Below, in pieces: positions 21,798-27,485 of a stretch of DNA of 27,485 nt. The translations under genes and the position numbers were made by a program. The stretch covers positions 1 to 27,485 of the forward strand of contig DASSWB010000113.1 of the NCBI GenBank assembly GCA_035705495.1, written 5' to 3'. Positions within the stretch are counted from its first letter, which is position 1, and each line of letters starts with the position of its first letter. Below the pieces are notes generated by a model. The model was not told the DNA's origin. It did not search any database and worked only from the letters and a program-made list of their open reading frames with translations. The DNA comes from DASSWB01 sp035705495. Its GTDB lineage: Bacteria > Bacteroidota > Bacteroidia > Flavobacteriales > Flavobacteriaceae.

Positions 21798-22829
21798 ATG
21801 CAACTGTACAATAAATTAAGCGCGAAAGAAAGAGAAGCCCTCATTGAAGAAGCCGGAGAAGAAAGGCTCACACTCTCTTTCTACCAATACGCTAAAATTG
21901 GAAACCCTCATTTATTTAGAAATCATTTGTTTGTATTTTGGGACAGCATAGGCGTTTTGGGACGTATTTATGTTGCCCACGAAGGAATTAATGCACAACT
22001 TTCTGTTCCTGCAAAGCGTTTTTCTGAATTTAAAAATTTTCTCGACGGAATTTATTTTCTTGAAAACGTACGCCTGAACATTGCCATTGAACATGACAAC
22101 AAATCATTTTTAAAGCTGAAAGTAAAAGTCAGGGATAAAATTGTTGCCGACGGATTGAATGATGAAACCTTTGATGTCACCAATAAAGGTGTTCACGTAA
22201 ACGCCGAAGAATTCAATAAATTAATTGAAGATCCCAATACCGTATTGGTCGATATGAGAAACCACTACGAAAGTGAAATCGGTCATTTTCAAAACGCAAT
22301 TACACCTGATGTTGACACTTTTCGGGATAGTTTACCCATTATTGAAGAAGAATTAAAGGATTTTAAAGAAGATAAAAAATTGGTGATGTATTGCACGGGC
22401 GGAATTCGTTGTGAAAAAGCAAGTGCCTATTACAAACACAAAGGTTTTAAAAATGTTTTTCAGCTTGAAGGAGGAATTATTGAATATGCCCGTCAGGTAG
22501 AAAATTTAAAACTGGAAAATAAGTTTTTAGGGAAGAACTTTGTCTTTGATGAAAGACGTGGTGAAAGAATCACCGATATGGTGATCTCCAATTGTCATCA
22601 ATGCGGAAAACCTTGTGACACACACGTAAATTGTGCCAACGAAGCTTGCCACTTATTGTTTATTCAATGTGAGGAGTGCTCCGCAAAAACCGATCAATGT
22701 TGCTCGGAAAAATGTCAGGAAATCAATGCATTGCCTTATGAGGAGCAAAAAGCACTGCGCAAAGGAATTCCGAATAGTAATAAAATTTTTAAAAAAGGTA
22801 GATCGGAAGTTTTGAAATTCAAACATTAG
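21798..22829 (+). CDS. trhO: tRNA uridine(34) hydroxylase, rhodanese family
   Basis: A 343-residue protein matching TrhO (YceA), which hydroxylates U34 of tRNAs in an oxygen-dependent reaction to give ho5U. An N-terminal acylphosphatase-like region (GRIYVAHEGINAQLSVPA, about residues 55-72) precedes the rhodanese domain (about 140-240). That domain has VLVDMRNHYESEIGHF and the loop YCTGGIRCEKASAYY with Cys199 and Cys205. The C-terminus (about 260-320) is Cys-rich (CHQCGKPCD, CANEAC, CEECSAK, CCSEKC), as in relatives, and probably binds zinc. Length equals the E. coli enzyme. A terminator follows. Confidence 0.93.
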   Translation: MQLYNKLSAKEREALIEEAGEERLTLSFYQYAKIGNPHLFRNHLFVFWDSIGVLGRIYVAHEGINAQLSVPAKRFSEFKNFLDGIYFLENVRLNIAIEHDNKSFLKLKVKVRDKIVADGLNDETFDVTNKGVHVNAEEFNKLIEDPNTVLVDMRNHYESEIGHFQNAITPDVDTFRDSLPIIEEELKDFKEDKKLVMYCTGGIRCEKASAYYKHKGFKNVFQLEGGIIEYARQVENLKLENKFLGKNFVFDERRGERITDMVISNCHQCGKPCDTHVNCANEACHLLFIQCEECSAKTDQCCSEKCQEINALPYEEQKALRKGIPNSNKIFKKGRSEVLKFKH

Positions 22830-22848
22830 CAATATCCATAATTATATT

Positions 22849-22887
22849 AAAAACCCTTGACTATTGTGTGGTTCGGGGTTTTTTTAT
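22849..22887 (+). terminator. Rho-independent terminator of trhO
   Basis: AAAAACCCT (22849-22857) pairs with GGGGTTTTT (22875-22883), one G-U pair, and runs into more T residues. It starts 20 nt after the trhO stop. Confidence 0.78.
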
Positions 22888-22891
22888 TTTC

Positions 22892-23001
22892 AAAAAAAGC
22901 GGAAACTGTATTTCAAGAACTCCATAATCAATTGTCATAAATTTTCGGTTACGCACGAACAATTTTAGGAGTTCTCTCAAATTTTCTCTAAGTTTCCACT
23001 T
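22892..23001 (-). ncRNA. Candidate structured small RNA with U-tract (minus strand)
   Basis: Four nested stems are visible. Outer: 22901-22907 (GGAAACT) with 22991-22997 (AGTTTCC), extended by three more pairs beyond one mismatch. Middle: 22916-22923 (AGAACTCC) with 22968-22975 (GGAGTTCT), 8 bp. Inner: 22930-22935 with 22959-22964, 6 bp. Apical: TCG 22945-22947 with CGA 22956-22958. On the minus strand the outer stem is closed by CTTTTTTT, as at the 3' end of a small RNA. No known RNA family (not SRP RNA, tmRNA) matches. It lies just upstream of the ricT promoter box. Expression is unproven. Confidence 0.4.
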
Positions 23002-23013
23002 GCAATAAAATGG

Positions 23014-23021
23014 TATCTTTG
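23014..23021 (+). promoter_or_regulatory. -7 promoter box for ricT-gldH-PBP (TATCTTTG)
   Basis: Perfect TAnnTTTG, 76 bp before the ricT ATG, the only such box in the gap on this strand. Confidence 0.55.
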
Positions 23022-23097
23022 CGTTTTTAAATCTAATTACTAACTTTCAATATTGCCCGGATCAATTCCGAAGTAATATTTCAATATAAAAAAATAT

Positions 23098-24243
23098 ATG
23101 GGGTGTAGCACTTGCGCAACTTCCAACGGGCAGCCAAAAGGTTGCAAAAACAATGGTACCTGCGGTACCGACGGTTGTAATAAATTAACGGTTTTTGACT
23201 GGTTGGCAAATATGGCGCCCCCCGAAGGCACTGAACCTTTCAATTATGCGGAAATCAGGTTCAAAAACGGGAGAAAGGAATTTTACAAAAATACCGAAAA
23301 CCTTAGTTTGAATATTGGAGATGTGGTAGCTACTGAAGCCTCTCCGGGACATGATGTTGGTCAAGTTACTTTAACCGGTGAGCTGGTTAGGGTGCAAATG
23401 AACAAGAAGAAAATTGCACCGGAAAGTCCGGAAATTCTCAAAATTTATCGAAAAGCCACACAAAAGGATATTGATATTTGGCAAGAAGTGAGGGAACGCG
23501 AAGATGCCATGAAAATTAGGGCCCGGGAAATTGCGATTCGTTTGAACCTTAAAATGAAAATAAGCGATATCGAGTTTCAAGGAGATGGTTCTAAGGCGAC
23601 TTTTTATTATACGGCAGAAGAGCGCATCGATTTCAGGCAACTTATTAAGGAATTTGCAAGTGAATTCAGAACACGTATTGAAATGCGCCAAATAGGATTT
23701 AGGCAGGAAGCGGCCCGTTTGGGAGGAATAGGATCTTGTGGTCGCGAACTTTGTTGTTCTACATGGTTAACGGATTTTAGATCTGTAAACACATCGGCAG
23801 CAAGATATCAGCAACTTTCATTGAATCCGTTAAAACTTGCGGGACAATGCGGAAAGTTGAAATGTTGTTTGAACTACGAACTCGACACTTATTTGGATGC
23901 GCTGAAACATTTTCCAAAAACCGAAACTAAATTGTTTACCAAAAAAGGAACTGCGGTTTGCCAAAAAATAGACATTTTTAGAGGAATGTTATGGTATGCT
24001 TACGAAGGGGAATGGAATAATTGGCACATGCTCACGACCGAACAGGCAAATAAAATTATAGATGCCAATCATAAAAAGGAACCGGTTGCGAGTTTGGAAG
24101 AATATGCAATTGAAGCTACAACGGAAGCACAAACCGACTTTAATGTGGTGGGCCAGGACAGCTTAACAAGATTTGACGAGGTTGCCAAAAAGAAGAAAAA
24201 AAGGAATAAAAAAAGAAAGAAAAATCCACAGAAAAATGCGTAG
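23098..24243 (+). CDS. ricT: PSP1 domain protein, RicT/YaaT homolog
   Basis: A 381-residue PSP1-family protein. The PSP1 core (about residues 60-190) is followed by the signature GSCGRELCCSTWL (212-224) and LKLAGQCGKLKCCLNYE (245-261), whose Cys residues (214, 219, 220, 251, 256, 257) resemble those of B. subtilis RicT, where the Ric complex carries 4Fe-4S clusters and guides RNase Y-dependent mRNA processing. The N-terminus adds a Cys-rich head (GCSTCATSNGQPKGCKNNG; Cys at 3, 6, 16, 22 and 27). The C-terminus is a Lys/Arg tail. No RicA or RicF gene is in the window. Its 3' end overlaps gldH by 8 nt. Confidence 0.88.
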   Translation: MGCSTCATSNGQPKGCKNNGTCGTDGCNKLTVFDWLANMAPPEGTEPFNYAEIRFKNGRKEFYKNTENLSLNIGDVVATEASPGHDVGQVTLTGELVRVQMNKKKIAPESPEILKIYRKATQKDIDIWQEVREREDAMKIRAREIAIRLNLKMKISDIEFQGDGSKATFYYTAEERIDFRQLIKEFASEFRTRIEMRQIGFRQEAARLGGIGSCGRELCCSTWLTDFRSVNTSAARYQQLSLNPLKLAGQCGKLKCCLNYELDTYLDALKHFPKTETKLFTKKGTAVCQKIDIFRGMLWYAYEGEWNNWHMLTTEQANKIIDANHKKEPVASLEEYAIEATTEAQTDFNVVGQDSLTRFDEVAKKKKKRNKKRKKNPQKNA

Positions 24244-24727
24244 ATCATTTTTTTTTCTGCTGTTGCTGGGAATCGGTGTTTTCATTTCTTGCGATTCCAA
24301 AAGAGTTTACGATGAGTATGAGAGTTTTCCCGAAGGATGGGCAAAAGACTCCTTAGCAACTTTTCAGATCAAAAATATTGATACTACCGGAACTTACAAT
24401 ATTTTCATAAATACTAGGCATACCACAGATTATAACTATAGTAACCTTTTTTTGATTTCAAAAATCATATTTCCGCATGGTAAAGTTATTTCCGATACCT
24501 TGGAATATGAGATGGCCACGCCTTCAGGAGAATGGCTTGGCACGGGATTTGGAGAATTGAAAGAGAGCAAATTGTGGCTTAAAGAAGATGTCCGTTTTGC
24601 CGAAGATGGAACTTACCAAATAACCCTACAGCAAGCAATGCGAAAAAACGGAGAGGATAAAGGTATTGAAGTGCTTGAAGGAATTACGGAAGTGGGGATT
24701 CGAATAGAAGACGCGAATTCAGAATAA
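24236..24727 (+). CDS. gldH: Gliding motility lipoprotein GldH
   Basis: A 163-residue lipoprotein with signal MRRSFFFLLLLGIGVFISC (lipobox FIS|C), then DSKRVYDEYESFPEGWAKDS, which matches the GldH start. Further family-like segments are NIFINTRHTTDYNYSNLFL and MATPSGEWLGTGFGELKESK. GldH is needed for surface gliding in Flavobacterium johnsoniae. The gene starts inside the last codons of ricT (ATG 24236; ricT stop 24243), so the two are translationally coupled; a PBP gene follows 27 bp on. The ricT-gldH-PBP1A order is familiar in flavobacteria. Homologs also occur in non-gliding species, so gliding is not proven. Confidence 0.92.
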   Translation: MRRSFFFLLLLGIGVFISCDSKRVYDEYESFPEGWAKDSLATFQIKNIDTTGTYNIFINTRHTTDYNYSNLFLISKIIFPHGKVISDTLEYEMATPSGEWLGTGFGELKESKLWLKEDVRFAEDGTYQITLQQAMRKNGEDKGIEVLEGITEVGIRIEDANSE

Positions 24728-24754
24728 TAATAAAAGCGATAAAATTGATTGTCA

Positions 24755-27094
24755 ATGGCTAAAACAAAAAAAGGAAAATCTGCTACAGCTCCGCAAAATA
24801 ACAAGAAATATATTTTGTTGTTTTGGAAACTTTTCGGAGCATTTATCTTGCTCATCGTCCTCATGTTTTTTATGGCTGGTTGGGGTGTTTTCGGTCCCAT
24901 GCCGACTTTTGAAGAATTGGAAAATCCCGAGACAAATTTGGCTACGGAAATCATTTCATCCGATGGGGAAACTTTGGGTAAATATTATAGTGAAAATAGA
25001 ACCCCTGTCAAGTTTAAAGATCTGCCGGACAATTTAGTGAACGCTCTGGTGGCGACCGAAGATGAAAGATTTTATGACCACGCCGGGATTGATGCAAAAG
25101 GAACAATAAGAGCCGCAGTCTTTTTAGGTCAAAGAGGTGGTGCAAGTACCATTACTCAACAGCTTGCAAAATTGCTTTTTACTGAAGATGTTTCCCAGAA
25201 TTATTTTGCTCGCGGACTTCAAAAAGTAAAAGAGTGGATTATTGCAACGCGCTTGGAACGACAATACACCAAAGAAGAAATTATCACAATGTACTTTAAT
25301 AAGTACGATTTTCTATACCAAGCTATCGGCATCCGTTCTGCTGCAAATATTTATTTTGACAAAGAACCCAAGGACCTAAAAGTTGAAGAATCGGCCGTTT
25401 TGGTAGCCATGTTAAAGAATCCAATTTTATACAATCCCGTAAAGGAAAAGTTTTTCGACAACGCTTTAAATCGAAGAAACCAGGTTCTCAAGCAAATGGA
25501 AAAGAATGGGTTTTTATCAACTCAAGAAAAAGATTCTTTACAACAACTTCCGCTAAAAGTGAAGTATTCTCCCCAAGGACATGATGAAGGAATGGCAACT
25601 TATGTGAGGGAATATCTGAGAGGTTATCTGACAGAATGGATCGAAAACAATCCCAAAAAAGACGGTAGTCAATATAATATTTATCGAGACGGATTAAAAA
25701 TATACACCACCATCGATTCCAGATTGCAAAAATATGCGGAAGACGCAGTTCAATCCCATATTGCAAATCTGCAAAAAGAATTTAACGAACAGAACAAAAG
25801 AAATTCCAATGCTCCTTTCAGACAATTGAACAAGGAAGAAATCAATAGGATTATCCAAAGAGCTATGAAAAATTCTGAAAGATGGAGAAAAATGAAAGCG
25901 CAGGGCAAATCGGAAGAAGAAATTATAGCCTCCTTTGACAAAAAAACCGAAATGAGTGTTTTCACTTGGAAAGGTGAGAAGGACACGATTATGACGCCGC
26001 GGGATTCCATTTTTTACTATAAATCCTTTTTAAATGCAGGATTAATGTCCATGACGCCACAAACTGGTGAAATACGAGCTTGGGTTGGGGGTATTGCCTA
26101 CAAGCATTTTAAATTTGATCATGTGCAACAGGCAAAAAGACAAGTGGGTTCAACGTTTAAACCTTTTGTTTATGCTACGGCTATAGATCAATTGCATTTA
26201 TCTCCTTGCGATTCATTGCCCAATAATTTGCACACGATTGAAGCTGGAAGACATGGGAATCTCAAAGACTGGACTCCAAAAAATAGTGGTAACGAGTATG
26301 GCGGAATGGTCACTTTAAAAGAGGCGCTTGCGAAATCGATTAACACGGTTACGGTTCGATTAATAGATCGTGTGGGCCCTGGTCCCGTAATAGATTTGGT
26401 GGAGAAATTGGGCGTTGATGTAGAAAATATTCCTGCGGTTCCCTCTATCGCTTTGGGTACTGCAGATATTAGTGTCTATGAAATGGTTTCGGCCTATTCC
26501 ACCTTTGCAAATAAAGGCGTGCATGTTGAACCTGTATTGGTAAACCGCATTGAAGACAAAAATGGTACAATTTTATTCCAAAGTGTTGCAGAAACCCGAG
26601 ATGTGATCAGTGAAGAAACTGCTTATGTCACGATTAATTTAATGGAAGGCGTGACGCAATACGGATCTGGAACAAGATTGCGAGGGGACTGGGGCGTTAA
26701 TAATCCGGTTTACAAAAAAGTAATGACAGGGTATCCGTATAATATTGATCGAAATATTCCTATAGCAGGAAAAACCGGGACTACCCAAAATCAAAGTGAT
26801 GGATGGTTTATGGGAATGGTTCCCAATTTAGCTACCGGTGTTTGGGTTGGTGCCGAAGATAGATCAGTTCATTTTCCTACAATTACCTACGGACAAGGTG
26901 CTACAATGGCTTTGCCGATTTGGGGAATGTACATGGAAAATGCATACGCCGATGAAGATCTGAATATTTCCAAAGAAGCATTTGAACGACCAGAAAATTT
27001 ATCCATTCAAACCAATTGTAACGCATATAGAGAATCCGCCAGTGATACTTTGGATGGTGATGTTCAGGAAATTCCAGATGAACTGGATCTTTAA
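24755..27094 (+). CDS. Class A penicillin-binding protein (PBP1A type)
   Basis: A 779-residue bifunctional peptidoglycan synthase. After a short basic cytoplasmic tail and one membrane helix (about residues 22-45) comes the GT51 glycosyltransferase domain with ATEDERFYDHAGID, the catalytic Glu in that motif, GGASTITQQLAKLLF, and the RQYTKEEIITMYFNKYDF segment. The transpeptidase domain follows, with SxxK in VGSTFKPFVYA, SxN in AKSINTV and KTG in AGKTGTTQNQSDGWFMG. It polymerises lipid II and cross-links the strands in the periplasm. ATG 24755 is preferred to the in-frame TTG at 24749. Last gene of the ricT-gldH-PBP unit. Confidence 0.95.
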   Translation: MAKTKKGKSATAPQNNKKYILLFWKLFGAFILLIVLMFFMAGWGVFGPMPTFEELENPETNLATEIISSDGETLGKYYSENRTPVKFKDLPDNLVNALVATEDERFYDHAGIDAKGTIRAAVFLGQRGGASTITQQLAKLLFTEDVSQNYFARGLQKVKEWIIATRLERQYTKEEIITMYFNKYDFLYQAIGIRSAANIYFDKEPKDLKVEESAVLVAMLKNPILYNPVKEKFFDNALNRRNQVLKQMEKNGFLSTQEKDSLQQLPLKVKYSPQGHDEGMATYVREYLRGYLTEWIENNPKKDGSQYNIYRDGLKIYTTIDSRLQKYAEDAVQSHIANLQKEFNEQNKRNSNAPFRQLNKEEINRIIQRAMKNSERWRKMKAQGKSEEEIIASFDKKTEMSVFTWKGEKDTIMTPRDSIFYYKSFLNAGLMSMTPQTGEIRAWVGGIAYKHFKFDHVQQAKRQVGSTFKPFVYATAIDQLHLSPCDSLPNNLHTIEAGRHGNLKDWTPKNSGNEYGGMVTLKEALAKSINTVTVRLIDRVGPGPVIDLVEKLGVDVENIPAVPSIALGTADISVYEMVSAYSTFANKGVHVEPVLVNRIEDKNGTILFQSVAETRDVISEETAYVTINLMEGVTQYGSGTRLRGDWGVNNPVYKKVMTGYPYNIDRNIPIAGKTGTTQNQSDGWFMGMVPNLATGVWVGAEDRSVHFPTITYGQGATMALPIWGMYMENAYADEDLNISKEAFERPENLSIQTNCNAYRESASDTLDGDVQEIPDELDL

Positions 27095-27140
27095 TTAATA
27101 GAATTCTATTATCCGAAGTACCGCTTTTGTTTCGGGAATT

Positions 27141-27148
27141 TACTTTTG
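27141..27148 (+). promoter_or_regulatory. -7 promoter box for the CoA-transferase gene (TACTTTTG)
   Basis: Perfect TAnnTTTG, 58 bp before the ATG at 27207. Confidence 0.5.
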
Positions 27149-27206
27149 ACCGATTAAGTTGAAAAAATTAGTTGTAATTTTTGTAAATTTCGGCAAATGA
27201 AAATCC

Positions 27207-27485
27207 ATGATAAAAAAGACAGTTAATAACGTAGAAGAAGCACTAGATGGAGTCGAAGATGGAGTGACTTTAATGGTTGGAGGATTCGGACTGAGCGGAA
27301 TTCCCGAAAATGCCATTAATCATTTAGTGAAAATGAACGTGAAAAACCTCACCTGTATTTCCAACAATGCAGGGGTAGATGATTTTGGTTTAGGACTTTT
27401 ACTTCATAAAAAACAAATCAAAAAAATGATTTCTTCCTATGTTGGGGAGAATGATGAATTCGAACGTCAAATGCTGAGCGGTGAA
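27207..27485 (+). CDS. 3-oxoacid CoA-transferase subunit A, N-terminal part
   Basis: The first 93 residues of a CoA-transferase alpha subunit, cut by the window edge. MIKKTVNNVEEALDGVEDG is followed by the CoA-binding loop VGGFGLSGIPENAINHL (about residues 24-40), ISNNAGVDDFGLGLLL (52-67), and the SSYVGENDEFERQML segment (76-90), all typical of succinyl-CoA:3-ketoacid CoA-transferase A subunits (ScoA/AtoD). The enzyme moves CoA from succinyl-CoA to acetoacetate in ketone-body and leucine breakdown. The catalytic Glu lies in the B subunit, expected just downstream. Confidence 0.92.
   Translation, partial: MIKKTVNNVEEALDGVEDGVTLMVGGFGLSGIPENAINHLVKMNVKNLTCISNNAGVDDFGLGLLLHKKQIKKMISSYVGENDEFERQMLSGE

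Noticed and set aside
22892..23001. SRP RNA or tmRNA as the identity of the structured element
   Set aside because: The conserved SRP apical loop (GGAAG) and any tmRNA tag reading frame are absent.
27112..27136. Possible terminator after the PBP gene (CCGAA with TTCGG)
   Set aside because: Only 5-6 bp, a 13-nt loop and no T-run directly after it.
1..27485. CRISPR arrays, tRNA/rRNA genes, insertion sequences, prophage or integrase genes
   Set aside because: No regularly spaced repeats, cloverleaf-like sequences, transposase, integrase or phage proteins were seen on either strand by reading.

Overview
The window is chromosomal DNA from a Bacteroidota member, most probably a Flavobacteriaceae relative. 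The evidence is low GC, TAnnTTTG-type -7 promoter boxes, almost no Shine-Dalgarno sites, abundant lipoproteins, and marker genes such as gldH, a SPOR protein with HU-like domains, DUF4292 and a RicT/PSP1 protein. I do not assign a genus. No tRNA, rRNA, CRISPR array, insertion sequence or integrase was seen.

Layout. 1-428 is the 3' end of an ALDH7-type aldehyde dehydrogenase, followed by 373 bp of dispersed repeats. 802-1332 (-) is a small outer-membrane barrel. 1480-8917 (+) starts with a GNAT acetyltransferase and a lipoprotein, then a tightly packed envelope module: flippase, dut, sugar nucleotidyltransferase, TPR protein, DUF4292 lipoprotein and an EnvC-like amidase activator. 9056-10548 (-) holds an acyl-CoA thioesterase and the HU/SPOR protein. 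10727-11827 (+) is dprA. 11828-15241 is an accessory block: three lipocalin-like lipoproteins, another lipoprotein, a PAS-LuxR regulator broken by a one-base frameshift, and two remnants of the dprA 3' end. 15363-17943 holds an orphan membrane protein, trpS and plsC. 17940-20243 (-) is a three-gene operon: lipoprotein, ECF sigma factor and a protein predicted to span both membranes (Dma-like anti-sigma factor). recA (-) follows. 21437-23097 contains a Cys-containing mini-ORF with its own terminator, trhO, and a nested inverted-repeat element that looks like a small RNA on the minus strand. 23098-27094 is ricT-gldH-PBP1A, and 27207-27485 is the start of a CoA-transferase alpha subunit.

How it works together. 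Most genes serve the cell envelope: precursor flipping, sugar-nucleotide supply, septal peptidoglycan cleavage (EnvC-like, SPOR), peptidoglycan synthesis (PBP1A), lipoproteins, gliding (GldH) and envelope-stress sensing (sigma/Dma-like pair). The rest is core housekeeping: dut, dprA, trpS, plsC, recA, trhO.

Most worth a second look: repeated dprA 3' ends around lipoprotein genes; the A8 frameshift, which is also a perfect A_AAA_AAG slippery heptamer; the Dma-like operon with its unknown first lipoprotein; the minus-strand structured RNA candidate upstream of ricT; and the mini-ORF/terminator unit upstream of trhO.
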